A DNA stretch of 64,000 nt from an uncultured Bacteroidales bacterium (GCA_902793405.1 CADBDH010000010.1:62001-126000); one strand, 5' to 3'; shown: positions 1-9,645, numbered from the stretch's first letter. The notes: generated from the sequence alone by a model not told the origin. Made by a program: numbers and translations.

Positions 1-1104
1 CTTGGCATTCTGCTCAAAAAGTTCCACCTTGGGATACATCTCGTGGATGACCTGCAGGAAGTAAAACTGCGTCATGCACAGGTTGGCTGCATCGGGGTCG
101 GTGATGTAGGTCTGCACGCCGTGCACCTCCTGCAGCGACTTGTCTACCGCCACGCTCAAGGCGAAGAACGGCTTGTAGTTGATGGGGCGGAACTGCAGGC
201 CCGGCAGATTCAGGGCATTCATGTTCATCGCCAGCGAGTCGGCGTTGATCCACGAGGCGGCAAACGTCTGGAACGGCAGCGTGTAACCGATGCCGGTGTT
301 GAAGATGTACAGTTCGCCCAGGATGCCCGAAACAGGATAGAAGAAGGCGCTCTCGGGCGTGGGAATCTGGGGCGACGGAGCCACCCAAGGCATGCCCGTG
401 TCGCGGAACTTCATGTCGCGCGTCCAGCCCTCCATGGGGATGACGGTGAGTTTGCACTTGCGGCCGGTCTTGGACTCCTGGCCGATGATGCCCTCCTCGT
501 TGAGGAAGATGGCCAGCTCGCCCGGCGTGAGGCCATAGATATAGGGGATGGCATATTTGCTCACAAACGAGAAATAGCCAGGCTCCACGAGGTTTCCTTC
601 CACCTTGTTGCCGCCCAGCGGATTGGGACGGTCAAGGACCATAAACTCGGTGCCGTACTTGGCGCAGGCCTGCATGCACACGCCCATCGTGGCATAGAAG
701 GTGTAGCTGCGGCATCCCACGTCCTGGATGTCATAGATCAGCACATCGATGTCCTTGAGCATCTCGGCAGTGGGCTCATGCGTCTTGCCGAAGAGCGAAT
801 ACATCTTGATGCCCGTCAGCGGGTCAACGGCATCGCCCACGGCATCGCCCGCATGGGCATTACCGCGCACGCCGTGCTCGGGGCCGAACAGCGCCACAAG
901 CTGCACCCCAGGCGCCTCGTTGAGGATGTCGACGGTGCTCTTGAGGTTGTTGTCGATGCCGCTGGGGTTGGTCACCAGCCCCACGCGCTTGCCCTGCAAC
1001 GGAGCAAAACCGCCGTCACGCAGCACCTCCACACCCGGCTTGACGACCGCCCCGGCCGTCACCGCCACTATCACACACGCCACTAAAAACAATATCTTCT
1101 TCAT
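1..1104 (-). CDS. namZ: NamZ-like exo-beta-N-acetylmuramidase (DUF1343), 3' end cut by window edge
   Basis: Reading back from ATG at 1104 gives an open frame to position 1, 368 codons without a stop, so the C-terminus lies outside the window. It begins with a signal peptide (MKKILFLVACVIVAVTAGA) and then shows the DUF1343 blocks: VGLVTNPSGID, LFGPEHGVRG, VLIYDIQDVGCRSYT, VLDRPNPLGG, YGLTPGELA and WVAPSPQIPTPESA. Characterised family members (NamZ) release terminal MurNAc from peptidoglycan chains in the periplasm. It is the last visible gene of a run encoding an amidase, glycosyltransferase, DUF4922 protein, SpoIID protein and AmpG-like permease, which fits wall-fragment salvage. Family assignment is firm; the exact substrate is inferred. 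Confidence 0.93.
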   Translation of the reverse strand, partial: MKKILFLVACVIVAVTAGAVVKPGVEVLRDGGFAPLQGKRVGLVTNPSGIDNNLKSTVDILNEAPGVQLVALFGPEHGVRGNAHAGDAVGDAVDPLTGIKMYSLFGKTHEPTAEMLKDIDVLIYDIQDVGCRSYTFYATMGVCMQACAKYGTEFMVLDRPNPLGGNKVEGNLVEPGYFSFVSKYAIPYIYGLTPGELAIFLNEEGIIGQESKTGRKCKLTVIPMEGWTRDMKFRDTGMPWVAPSPQIPTPESAFFYPVSGILGELYIFNTGIGYTLPFQTFAASWINADSLAMNMNALNLPGLQFRPINYKPFFALSVAVDKSLQEVHGVQTYITDPDAANLCMTQFYFLQVIHEMYPKVELFEQNAK

Positions 1105-1124
1105 ATCCTTAATCTTTTTTAATG

Positions 1125-1201
1125 CGAATTACGCTAATTCAACTGATTTAACAAATTATTAGCCAGCCTATTAGCCTTATTCGGAAAATTCGCGTAATTC
1201 G
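1125..1201. repeat. Intergenic inverted repeat between ampG and namZ
   Basis: CGAATTACGC (1125-1134) and its exact complement GCGTAATTCG (1192-1201) flank a 57-base AT-rich stretch. They sit in the 119-base spacer between two co-oriented genes. No T-run follows either arm, so it is not a convincing terminator. Confidence 0.5.
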
Positions 1202-1223
1202 TAGTTAACTGATGAGTGTTGGG

Positions 1224-2564
1224 TTAGTCGGTTTTTTTGCCGTAGTTGGGGTCGATGGTGCGATCGACGAAGTAGGTGACGATCAGCGTGGCGAAGCAGC
1301 AGGCCATCACCATCCAGAAGAAGTTCACATAGCCGATGGCCTCCTGGATGTAACCGGCGACGAAGCCTGGCAACATCATGCTCAGGGCCATGAAGGCGGT
1401 GCAGATGGCATAGTGCGACGTCTTGAACTCGCCCTCGCTGAAGTACATCATGTACAGCATATAGGCCGTGAAACCGAAGCCGTAGCCAAACTGCTCGATG
1501 CATAAGGCAATGGTAATAATGACGACGTTAGAAGGCTGTGCGATAGCTAGATAGACAAACGTCAGGCAGGGCAGCGTCATACATGCCGCCATCACCCACA
1601 ACGACTTTTTCAAGCCCACGCGCGACGAGTAGATACCTCCCAGGATACCGCCCAGCAGCAGGGCAATCACGCCGAACACGCCATAGACGGTACCCACCAT
1701 CTCGGTGCTCAGGCCCAAACCGCCTTGCTCGACAGAATGTACGAGGAAGGGCTGGCACAACTTGATGAGGAAGCCCTCGGGCAGACGGTACAGCAGCATG
1801 AAGGCGATGGCCAACAGCACACCGGGCTTCTTGACAAAGGTCACAAACGAATTGCCCAGTTCGGCCAAGTTGTTCTTGGCGGCTCCTTCGGCGCCCTCGT
1901 TTCGAGGCTTGTCATCGGCAGAGCGCGGCAAGGCAAAGGTGTGGTAGAGCGTGATCAGGAAGAACACGACGGCCGACACGCCCAGCGTCACTTGCCATGA
2001 CATGGGGATGTTGCCCGTCTTGCTCTCGATGAGACCGGCGATGAACACCAGTCCACCCTGGCCAAAGACCGAAGCCACACGGTAGAACACGCTGCGGATG
2101 CCGATAAAGGCGGCCTGGCTGCTGGGACTGTGGGCCAGCATATAGTAGCCGTCGGCAGCAATGTCGTGGGTGGCACTGGCAAATGCAGCCACAATGAACA
2201 ACAGTAGCGTGAACCAGAAGATGCCTATCGACGTATTACCTCCAGCAATCGTTGCGGCATCGGGGTGCGGCAGTGTCAGTGTGAGCAGGATGAGCATCGC
2301 GGTCATGATGGCCTGCATGGCGACAATCCACCAGCGCTTGGTCTTCACCACGTCCACAATGGGGCTCCAAATGCCCTTGAGGAACCACGGGAAATAGAGC
2401 AGGGTCGTGAAAAACGACATATCACCGTTGGGGACTCCCATCTTGGTGAACATCATCACCGAGATGTTGTTGACCACAAAGTAAGGGACGCCCTCGGCAA
2501 AGTAGAGGGTCGGCACCCACCACCACGGGGTCTTCTGTCTCGTTTCAATCTGAACTTCTTTCAT
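1224..2564 (-). CDS. ampG: AmpG-like muropeptide permease (major facilitator superfamily)
   Basis: A 446-residue polytopic membrane protein with about 12 hydrophobic segments. It opens WWWVPTLYFAEGVPYF, typical of the AmpG/PAT branch of the MFS, and includes FASATHDIAADGYYM, which matches the AmpG transmembrane block. AmpG family members import anhydro-muropeptides or amino sugars from the periplasm. Its position between a NamZ exo-muramidase and a SpoIID/LytB protein supports wall-fragment uptake. It may carry MurNAc, as the MurT-type permease does in Tannerella, rather than anhydro-muropeptides; sequence alone cannot decide. The start is the first ATG, and a 7-bp tandem array lies directly upstream of it. 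Confidence 0.88.
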   Translation of the reverse strand: MKEVQIETRQKTPWWWVPTLYFAEGVPYFVVNNISVMMFTKMGVPNGDMSFFTTLLYFPWFLKGIWSPIVDVVKTKRWWIVAMQAIMTAMLILLTLTLPHPDAATIAGGNTSIGIFWFTLLLFIVAAFASATHDIAADGYYMLAHSPSSQAAFIGIRSVFYRVASVFGQGGLVFIAGLIESKTGNIPMSWQVTLGVSAVVFFLITLYHTFALPRSADDKPRNEGAEGAAKNNLAELGNSFVTFVKKPGVLLAIAFMLLYRLPEGFLIKLCQPFLVHSVEQGGLGLSTEMVGTVYGVFGVIALLLGGILGGIYSSRVGLKKSLWVMAACMTLPCLTFVYLAIAQPSNVVIITIALCIEQFGYGFGFTAYMLYMMYFSEGEFKTSHYAICTAFMALSMMLPGFVAGYIQEAIGYVNFFWMVMACCFATLIVTYFVDRTIDPNYGKKTD

Positions 2565-2565
2565 A

Positions 2566-2600
2566 TTTTTAGTTTTAAGTTTTAAGTTTCGGGTTTTAGT
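2566..2600. repeat. 7-bp tandem array abutting the ampG start
   Basis: On the plus strand the units are TTTTTAG, TTTTAAG, TTTTAAG, TTTCGGG and TTTTAGT. The array starts one base after the ATG of the AmpG gene (2564) and fills much of the spacer to the preceding stop (2624). A related array with the same TTTTAGTACGATTA tail lies at 4988-5050. Confidence 0.7.
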
Positions 2601-2623
2601 ACGATTAGTATCGCGTAGGAAAT

Positions 2624-3958
2624 CTAGTATCTCTTCTCGATGCTGGCGCCCACGAAGTAGTGCAGCAGGATCTGCTTGTAGTCATAGCCCTTGGCGCCCA
2701 TCACGGCAGCACCGATCTGGCACAAGCCGGCACCATGGCCCCACCCTGCCCCACGCAGTACGAACTTGGCGGGATAGCCGTCTTCGCCCTTGTCGTGTTT
2801 CTCGACGACAAAGGCCGAGCTGTACAGGCACGAGGGTGACAAGGCGTAACGGATGGTCAGTTCCTTGCCGATGATGCGCTCACGCTTCTCGCCCACGATG
2901 CGCAGGCGGTAAAGGCGTCCGCTGGTGCCGCGGGCCACAGGCTGCAGGTCGCGGATGCGGCCGTAGTCGATGCCCGTGCGCTCCTTGATCAGGGCAGCGA
3001 TCTCGTCTTGGGTATATTCCACCTTCCAGCGATAGAAATCCTTGGTCTCCTGGTCATAGTCGTTAAGCACCTGGGAGAGGATTTCGGGGTCGGTCGTGTT
3101 GCAGAAGGCACTGGGAGAAGACAGAATCCACTCGGCGGCATTGTCCTCGCGCGTCAGGTCGGGGAAATCGTCCTCGTTCTCGCTGTCGCGACGGGCCTCC
3201 AGATAGTCGTGGTGATGCGGCTCCCAGCAATTCTCAAATTCCTCCATCACGCCACCGCATGACTTGGAAAAGCGGGCGTCACACAAGGCTCCGCCATGCA
3301 TGAGCACCTGGCCCCACGTGGCGCGTACGGCCTGCTCCACTTTCTCGGTCGTGGCGCGGGTGATTCCCTGGTAGCGCTGGCAGTGGTCGTCGGCACACAC
3401 GTCAAAATTCACGTGGTCGTCGCGGTCCCACCACTTGACCAGTTCCTCGGGGGTATCCATCATCTCGCCAGGAGCATCGGGATTGCGCTCGGCTGGCGTG
3501 ACAGTCTCCTCGCTATGGATCTGCGCCAGCAGCCAACTGCGGGAAATCACCGCATGGGCCTTCAAGAGTTCGAGCGAGGCGTTAGCGCTCATCTCACTGG
3601 AAATCACGCTCAACAGATAATCCTCGACGCTCAACACGTTGACAGGAGTGAGTTTGCCGTCCTCGACGATGAGGTGCAGGGCGCCCTTGAACGTCTGGTC
3701 CTCCTGACGTTTCCAGTGGAAGCTGACGCCAATGGTCACCGCCTTCAAGGTAAACGAGGCTTTCTCTCCATCGACAGGCTCGAACAGCAGTTCGCCATAA
3801 CGGTTGCCGTTCCATTCCACCTGTCCATCGACACAACGAGCACTCTGGCCACCGCTGCACACGGCGCCATTCACGCGGTAGTCACCATTGAGCACAAACT
3901 CAATCGCCGGCTCATTCATGATGCCTACCCTCACTTGCGGTATCTGTTTCTCCTCCAT
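2624..3958 (-). CDS. SpoIID/LytB domain protein, probable peptidoglycan lytic enzyme
   Basis: 444 residues. The SpoIID core begins around residue 100 with SVEDYLLSVISSEMS and LLKAHAVISRSWLLAQI, continues with DARFSKSCGGVMEEF, and ends GWGHGAGLCQIGAAVMG near the C-terminus. The Glu in the ISSEM segment aligns with the glutamate needed by SpoIID lytic transglycosylases. In sporulating Firmicutes SpoIID trims peptidoglycan after stem removal; in Bacteroidales similar proteins lie in salvage loci like this one. There is no classical N-terminal signal peptide (MEEKQIPQVRVGIM), so cytoplasmic action on imported fragments, or non-classical export, is possible. The domain call is strong and the cellular location uncertain. 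Confidence 0.9.
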   Translation of the reverse strand: MEEKQIPQVRVGIMNEPAIEFVLNGDYRVNGAVCSGGQSARCVDGQVEWNGNRYGELLFEPVDGEKASFTLKAVTIGVSFHWKRQEDQTFKGALHLIVEDGKLTPVNVLSVEDYLLSVISSEMSANASLELLKAHAVISRSWLLAQIHSEETVTPAERNPDAPGEMMDTPEELVKWWDRDDHVNFDVCADDHCQRYQGITRATTEKVEQAVRATWGQVLMHGGALCDARFSKSCGGVMEEFENCWEPHHHDYLEARRDSENEDDFPDLTREDNAAEWILSSPSAFCNTTDPEILSQVLNDYDQETKDFYRWKVEYTQDEIAALIKERTGIDYGRIRDLQPVARGTSGRLYRLRIVGEKRERIIGKELTIRYALSPSCLYSSAFVVEKHDKGEDGYPAKFVLRGAGWGHGAGLCQIGAAVMGAKGYDYKQILLHYFVGASIEKRY

Positions 3959-4023
3959 ATTTTCATTCTTTATTTTACTCAGTTCACAATATTACATCAA
4001 AAGAACCGTCCCTATTTTCCCGC

Positions 4024-4983
4024 TTACAGGGGTGGAAGTTGTTCCCAGTCTTGGTTAAAACCGTTGAAAATGGGGGCGAGTTCTTTTCGGGACATGCACA
4101 GTTCGTCGTAGAGGGCCTGTATCTGACCCGCAGTCAAGGAATCGTAGTCCTTGCGTTCGGGAACGGCCCAAAGGCCGCCCATATCGACGGCACCGGGACT
4201 CAGCAGCAGACGGCCCTCACCCTCACCATAGCAGGCGGGACGGTGCTTGCGGCGCGGGAAGACGACCAAATGCCACATGCGGTCGGTCGTATTCCACCAG
4301 CACAGCACGTTCACCATCGGCTCGTCGGCTCCTTGAGGAACCGGCAACAGGTCCAACAACCGCAGGGCAAAACGCTCGGCGGCTCGCTGAGTCGATGTCT
4401 CAATAGTGAAAAGGCTGCGTCCCAATGTATCCACATAGCCGACAAAGCCTTCGTCGCCATCGGCCAGCAAGTGGGTCGTGGCATGTGCAATCTCGTCGGG
4501 CAATGGCATTTCGCCCTTGGCACCAGCCTGGAAATGGGCATGGTCGGGTGCCGAGGCGCCGCACTGCGGGCCATTGTAGAAGATCACGAAATCGGGCAGC
4601 GCTTTGGCCAGCAAGAGCATATCTCCCAACCTGCCCGACAGGTGTTGCGGCACATGGCGCAGGTCGGCTATAGTGAGGTGACGCTTGAAGATTGGGTATG
4701 GATTAACTTGAATTTTGTAATGGTCACCCCATAGCACGGCCTTTTGCTTGGGAGGTTGGTGTCCACTGCACAGGAAACACTCACGGCGGGCCAGCGAACG
4801 CTGGTCCAGCCTGGCAGCCGATGAACGGCGCCGTTCGAGATTGAACTGCAGCGTGATGGAGGCCTCACCCAGCAGCAACTGACGCGTGACGGCACCAGCC
4901 AGCGCCTCATAATTGGCGCCAGCCACGTCCCAGTCACGCAGTTGCTTGGTGATGAGTTTGTCGATCACTCTGCTATAGTCCAT
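4024..4983 (-). CDS. DUF4922 protein, HIT/GalT-like nucleotidyltransferase or phosphorylase
   Basis: 319 residues, with no signal peptide. A Cys pair (RRECFLCSGHQPP) precedes VNPYPIFKRHLTI, which resembles the NPYP-H-T segment of galactose-1-phosphate uridylyltransferases. Near residue 180 the motif DHAHFQAG supplies the HxHxQ typical of the GalT/VTC2 branch of the HIT superfamily, where the second His is nucleotidylated. The family is therefore expected to transfer a nucleotide to, or phosphorolyse, a sugar nucleotide. It sits between a SpoIID protein and a glycosyltransferase in the salvage operon, so a product of wall sugar recycling is a plausible substrate, but that is inference. Confidence 0.8.
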   Translation of the reverse strand: MDYSRVIDKLITKQLRDWDVAGANYEALAGAVTRQLLLGEASITLQFNLERRRSSAARLDQRSLARRECFLCSGHQPPKQKAVLWGDHYKIQVNPYPIFKRHLTIADLRHVPQHLSGRLGDMLLLAKALPDFVIFYNGPQCGASAPDHAHFQAGAKGEMPLPDEIAHATTHLLADGDEGFVGYVDTLGRSLFTIETSTQRAAERFALRLLDLLPVPQGADEPMVNVLCWWNTTDRMWHLVVFPRRKHRPACYGEGEGRLLLSPGAVDMGGLWAVPERKDYDSLTAGQIQALYDELCMSRKELAPIFNGFNQDWEQLPPL

Positions 4984-4987
4984 GTTC

Positions 4988-5050
4988 TTAGTTTTTAGTT
5001 TTTAGTACGATTACTGATTACTTAAAACTTAAAACTTATAACTTATAACT
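4988..5050. repeat. Two 7-bp tandem arrays in the DUF4922/glycosyltransferase spacer
   Basis: TTAGTTT units start at 4988, then five ACTTAAA/ACTTATA units run 5020-5050. Together they occupy nearly all of the 83-base spacer between the ATG of the DUF4922 gene (4983) and the stop of the glycosyltransferase gene (5067). Confidence 0.7.
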
Positions 5051-5066
5051 GACGAATCATCCCTTC

Positions 5067-6548
5067 TTATTGATTGAGGGCGATGCGGGCCTGGAGTTCC
5101 CAGGTGCGGATGCGGTCCTTGTACAGGTTGTTGCGGTTCATCTTTTCGACATCGAGCGAGGCATCGCTGTTGTCGTCCCAGCGGCGGCACAGATACACGG
5201 GGTCATACACGCGACCGATCTGGTAATAGCGTGAGATGTTCAGACCCAGTGCATAGTCCTCACCGTAGCTGGTGTTGGGAATCTTGACCTCGCGCAACAC
5301 GGGCGTGTAGAAGGCGCGAGGAGCGCCCAGACCGTTGATGCGCAGGGCGTTGTTGCGTCCGTTGCTGGGCGTCCACTCCCTGTGGTCGATAATGCCGGGA
5401 GGAATGGGATTGAGGTTGATGTCGGTCATCTGATAGGTGCCGACAACCATGGCCACATTCTGCTCATAGAAGGCATCTACCATCGTCTGCAGGGTGTGCT
5501 CGTCCTTGTACATGTCGTCGCTGTCGAGCTGCACGATGAATTTGCCCACATTCTGGCGGTGGGCAGCCAGGTTCCAGTAACCGCCGATGCCCATGTCATA
5601 AAAGTCGGCGATGATGTGAATCAGGCGCGGGTCGTTGTACTCGGCAATGGCCTCGCGGGTGCCGTCGGTCGAGAAATTGTCCACCACCATCAGGTTGAAC
5701 TTGAAGTTGCACTCCTGCTTGAGCACCGAGTCGATGGCGTCGCGGATGGTGCGGATGCGGTTGCGCACGGGAATCATCACTGTTGCCTCGACCTCAAAGT
5801 CATCCTGGTCAAACTCGATATGGCGGAAGTTGGGAACCTGCTCGCCGTTCTCCTCGCGGGTAGCGGGCAGATAGCCGCCGATTTCCTGGAGGTGCTCGGT
5901 GCAGGCCTTTTCCATCTCGATTTGGCGGCCGCGGTTGCGCGGGTCAACGTAGTCGAAGATCTTCTCACCGCTCTTGCGGGTGTCCAGCTCGACATCGCTG
6001 TACAGGAACTCGTTGATGTGAGTGATGGCGGCAAACTGCGACAACTTGAGGCGCAGGTCATACAGGCCGGCAAACTCATAGTTGGCCTTCATGGCCTCGA
6101 CGGCCTTCTTGAAGCAGTTGCCACAGAAGAACATCACCGAGCCAAAGTCGAAGTCATCCCTGAGGCTACCCATCTGGTAGTCGATGACAGGAGCCTTGTC
6201 GGCGCCCTTTTCGGTCACGTTGTAGTGGTCGGCATAGAGCATGCCCGACTGGGTATCGTCACCCAGTTTCACGAAACGTTCCAGCGAGAACGGACCCATC
6301 TTCAGCGTGTCATACTTGGCGTAGAGCAGTACATAGTCGGCATCGGCATGAGCGGCGATTTCGCGCATCGTCGCACTCGAGAAAAGCACGTTGACGGGCA
6401 ACGTCTCGCAGCCCTCGACAGGTACAGGTTTATCGACGGTGGCAAGCAAGTAAATTTTGTTTACCAGTTCCTGAGCCTTGAGGTGCTCGATGGTCTGCTC
6501 AGCCTGTTTGGGGCTCACAAACGGAATAAAGCAATTAATTCTTCCCAT
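5067..6548 (-). CDS. Family 2 glycosyltransferase with a second, degenerate GT-A half
   Basis: 493 residues, no signal peptide or membrane segment. The C-terminal half (about 250-493) is a GT-A domain: TVMIPVRNRIRTIRDAIDSV, MVVDNFSTDGTREAI and a metal-binding FIVQLDSDDMYKD. The N-terminal half begins INCFIPFVSPKQAEQTIEHL and contains ADADYVLLYAKYDTL, which mirrors the topology of the C-terminal half but lacks a clean DxD. The protein therefore looks like a tandem pair with one degenerate domain. It is in the salvage operon between the DUF4922 gene and the amidase. The acceptor is unknown; building a glycan or glycoconjugate from recycled amino sugar is one possibility. Confidence 0.82.
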   Translation of the reverse strand: MGRINCFIPFVSPKQAEQTIEHLKAQELVNKIYLLATVDKPVPVEGCETLPVNVLFSSATMREIAAHADADYVLLYAKYDTLKMGPFSLERFVKLGDDTQSGMLYADHYNVTEKGADKAPVIDYQMGSLRDDFDFGSVMFFCGNCFKKAVEAMKANYEFAGLYDLRLKLSQFAAITHINEFLYSDVELDTRKSGEKIFDYVDPRNRGRQIEMEKACTEHLQEIGGYLPATREENGEQVPNFRHIEFDQDDFEVEATVMIPVRNRIRTIRDAIDSVLKQECNFKFNLMVVDNFSTDGTREAIAEYNDPRLIHIIADFYDMGIGGYWNLAAHRQNVGKFIVQLDSDDMYKDEHTLQTMVDAFYEQNVAMVVGTYQMTDINLNPIPPGIIDHREWTPSNGRNNALRINGLGAPRAFYTPVLREVKIPNTSYGEDYALGLNISRYYQIGRVYDPVYLCRRWDDNSDASLDVEKMNRNNLYKDRIRTWELQARIALNQ

Positions 6549-6586
6549 AATTGTTGTTCTTTTTATTGTTATTGATTATAGTATTC

Positions 6587-9500
6587 TTATTTCAGGTAGT
6601 CCATGATGCGGCTCATCAGGCTGGTGCGTTCCTGGACGGTGGTCACTGCCTCGATGGGGAAGCCCATGACCACGGTGCGGTAGTTGCCACGGTCGCTGGC
6701 GATGGCGGCGGGCAGGCCGTTCTCGCCGTAGCGCATCCAGGTGAAACCGCGACTGTCGCTGGCACGGATGGCGTCGGGCGACTCGACGGCATACTGCTTG
6801 TCGTTCAACTTGCTCACAAAGGTCCATGCCCCAGGCGAGGACAGGCGGATGTCGGGGCTGTCGACCGAGGTAACGGTGCCGTCGAGCGATGCCCTGCCGT
6901 GCAGGCCCTCGTAGCCAAGCACGTCCTTGACAAAGGCCTTGCCCATTTCGTCGTCATTGCCCGCAGCGTTGTCCCACAGGTCGCTGCCCACATAGGCACC
7001 GGTCAGCAGCACGCTGCCGCCGCCAGCGGTAAACTGGCGCAGGGCGTTCTTCAGGCCGGTGGTGAAAATTTTGAAGCGCGTGGGCATCAAGCCGCTGCCG
7101 GTCTTGATTTCCTTCTGCTTACCCAAAATCAAATCCATGATTTTGTAGCCGTCGGTCAGATAGTTGTTCTCCAGTGCCTGCTGGCTGCAGGACACGAAGG
7201 AGTAGCCGGCATTCATCAGCGCCTGGCCGTGAACGGCAGGATAGTCAAAGGTGTTGCCGGCCACGTTCATCGTCTCGTGGTCGCTGCGGCTGGAGCCGAA
7301 GCCCGGCGCGTCGTCATCGGTCCATTCGATGGCACGACGGAACTCATACTGCGAGCCCAGGTAGTTGATTTGCTGGATGTAGGGCACGCCGTGGTCCTTG
7401 TTGTCGTCAAAGCCCGCACGGTCGGGACCGTCAAACCAGTCGGGACCGCTCACGCGGGTGAAACCGTTCACCACCAGCACGTCGCCCTGGCTGCCACCGG
7501 CCTCGCCCAGACTCAAGGTCTCGCTGGGGAAACTGCGGCCACCGTCATTCATGGCGATGATGCGGTAGGAATGTATCTCGTGGTCGTTGATGCGCACGCT
7601 GTACTGCGGGCCGCGCACGGTTGCAATCTCCTTGAAGCCACCATCCAGACCCACGCGCTCACACACGATATATGAGGTGGGGTCGGCATTTTCGCTCTGG
7701 GTGTCGTGAGTGGGTTCCCACGTGAGCAGGTAATGATGGCTGTCGGTCTTGCTGATGGCAAAACTGTTGACGGGCAGCGGTTGCACGACATAGGAGCGGT
7801 GGTCGCGCTGCGCAATGAATTTCAACATACCTTTATATATAGCGCGGCTCACGTCGAAGCGGAACATCGGGTCGAGGCCGTACTTCATGTCGGCAAAGTT
7901 CTGGTGTGAGAGCAACTCCATGAGCACCGCAGGCACCTCGGGCACGCGGGCCTCGTAGTAGCTCTTGTCCCACATGCCGCGGCGCGTCCAGTTGGGTTCC
8001 CACTTGGCGCGGATATCCTTGACAATCTCGGTCGAGAGCAGGTTGCAGTAGCGGCGCGACAGCTCACGGGGCGTGCCATTGGCATACTTGCCGAACTTCT
8101 TGCCGCCGCTGTTGGTGCAATAGATGAGCAGGGTGCCCACGATCTCGTCATCGGGCGTGCTGCCGGCATCGGTGTGCAGGCAGAAGGAGATGTCGACCGG
8201 CACCTTCAAGCCGCCACGGTCAGGCAGCACGTCGCTGCCGCCGGCCAGGTAGTTGACCCACTCGCCACGACTGCGGTAGTCGTCGGTATAGTCATTGATA
8301 CCGTGAGAGGTGGAATAGACACTGTCGGGGAAACCGGCCCACTGCAGGTAGTAGCGTGAGCCCAGGTGGAACCAGGGATGGTTGCCGCTGCCGATGTAAT
8401 TGTACTCCACGCCTTCCTTGCCCAGGTATTTCTCGTTTTCCTGCTCGGCGGCAATGAGGCGGTTCTCCTCGGTGGGCAGCGCCACACGGCGCACGATATT
8501 GCCCTTGCCGCCTCCCACCTTGATGGCGTCGGCAGTGATTACGGCATCCTTGGTTTCGCTCAGGTTAGACACCTCGACGACGGCCTTGTTCAGTCCCTCG
8601 GCCAGCGGGAAAGTGCCCAGATAGACCCACACACCGCCGGCCATCGACTGATCGACACGAAACTGGCGGGTTCCGCTCAGGCTGTTGACGGTATAGGTCA
8701 CGTCGCGTGCACTGTTGGGCAGCGACTTGTAAGAGATGCAGACGGCATACTCGCCAGCAGCGGGCATCTCCACGTCCCACGTGGCGGTCGAGAGTTTCTT
8801 CTTGTCTTTTTCGGCCTTGACCATGCGGTAAGTGCCCTCGGTGAAAGGATTCTCAAAGTCCTTGTAAACGGCATGCTGGAAGGCGAAACCGGCTTCCTTG
8901 CCGTTCTGCCACTTCTGCTTGCCGTTGTGCTCGCTGTAGCCCTGCTGGGCCTCGCCGCCGTCGTTATCGACCACGGCTCCGTAGTTGTGGGTGTCGCGCT
9001 CACGCGCGTTCCACACATAGGCTCCCGCGTTCTCCAGCATGGGAATCAGGAAGGGCAGTACATAACTGTGGGTGTACATGTCCTCGACGGTCTGCATCAG
9101 ACGGGCACGCTGCCACTCCCAACGGTTGAGCAGGGGTTCGAAATACCAGCCGTGGCTGGGCCACATCGCCACGATGTTGCCGTCCAAGCCGTGCTTGTAG
9201 TGGCGGTTGCCGTCGAGCTCGCTGATAAAGGGCTTGTGCGAGCGCTTGTAGGCGGGCTCATAGTCGGCAAAGTACTTGTTGATGTCATTACCCACGATGG
9301 TGATGAGCACGGGATAGTCCTCATACTCGTCGCCCAGCGCCTGACGGATTTCGCCGCGCATCTGCTCCACCCCGGCCTGGGTGAACGGCACGTCGCCGAA
9401 GTTCTCGCTCACGTCCACCTTGATGGTGTCGTTTTCAAGCGCCAGCGAGCGCACCTTGAGGGCGCCCACGCCCATGTGCTCAGGCAGTTTGCTCTCCACG

Positions 9501-9610
9501 ATGCGTTGCACAGCATCCTGCTGTTCTTGGGTGAACTCCTGTGCTTGAACAGGGCACATGGCAAACATGACTGCCGCCAGTATCAAGAATAATTGACTCA
9601 ATCGTTTCAT
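6587..9610 (-). CDS. Secreted N-acetylmuramoyl-L-alanine amidase with golvesin-like and FnIII-like domains
   Basis: 1007 residues with a signal peptide ending near Ala23 (MCPVQAQ). An Amidase_3-type fold is split by an insert: SHGWYFEPLLNRWEWQRARL near residue 155 supplies the first zinc His and a Glu, and FCLHTDAGSTPDDE plus VPAVLMELLSHQNF near 475-580 match the SIHxNA and PAVLvE blocks. Between them lies a beta-rich golvesin/xanthan-lyase-like domain (TATWDVEMPAAGEYAVCISY, ADAIKVGGG). A fibronectin-type stretch (about 610-715) and a C-terminal Rossmann-like region follow. The enzyme should cut the amide bond between MurNAc and stem peptide. It is the first gene of the six-gene operon and has its own promoter upstream. 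Confidence 0.85.
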   Translation of the reverse strand: MKRLSQLFLILAAVMFAMCPVQAQEFTQEQQDAVQRIVESKLPEHMGVGALKVRSLALENDTIKVDVSENFGDVPFTQAGVEQMRGEIRQALGDEYEDYPVLITIVGNDINKYFADYEPAYKRSHKPFISELDGNRHYKHGLDGNIVAMWPSHGWYFEPLLNRWEWQRARLMQTVEDMYTHSYVLPFLIPMLENAGAYVWNARERDTHNYGAVVDNDGGEAQQGYSEHNGKQKWQNGKEAGFAFQHAVYKDFENPFTEGTYRMVKAEKDKKKLSTATWDVEMPAAGEYAVCISYKSLPNSARDVTYTVNSLSGTRQFRVDQSMAGGVWVYLGTFPLAEGLNKAVVEVSNLSETKDAVITADAIKVGGGKGNIVRRVALPTEENRLIAAEQENEKYLGKEGVEYNYIGSGNHPWFHLGSRYYLQWAGFPDSVYSTSHGINDYTDDYRSRGEWVNYLAGGSDVLPDRGGLKVPVDISFCLHTDAGSTPDDEIVGTLLIYCTNSGGKKFGKYANGTPRELSRRYCNLLSTEIVKDIRAKWEPNWTRRGMWDKSYYEARVPEVPAVLMELLSHQNFADMKYGLDPMFRFDVSRAIYKGMLKFIAQRDHRSYVVQPLPVNSFAISKTDSHHYLLTWEPTHDTQSENADPTSYIVCERVGLDGGFKEIATVRGPQYSVRINDHEIHSYRIIAMNDGGRSFPSETLSLGEAGGSQGDVLVVNGFTRVSGPDWFDGPDRAGFDDNKDHGVPYIQQINYLGSQYEFRRAIEWTDDDAPGFGSSRSDHETMNVAGNTFDYPAVHGQALMNAGYSFVSCSQQALENNYLTDGYKIMDLILGKQKEIKTGSGLMPTRFKIFTTGLKNALRQFTAGGGSVLLTGAYVGSDLWDNAAGNDDEMGKAFVKDVLGYEGLHGRASLDGTVTSVDSPDIRLSSPGAWTFVSKLNDKQYAVESPDAIRASDSRGFTWMRYGENGLPAAIASDRGNYRTVVMGFPIEAVTTVQERTSLMSRIMDYLK

Positions 9611-9645
9611 CTCTTCATTCGGTTTTTGAGCAAAATGTTATGCAA

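Noticed and set aside
749..1162. Plus-strand gene overlapping namZ
   Set aside because: No recognisable domain; the minus-strand NamZ homology covers the region.
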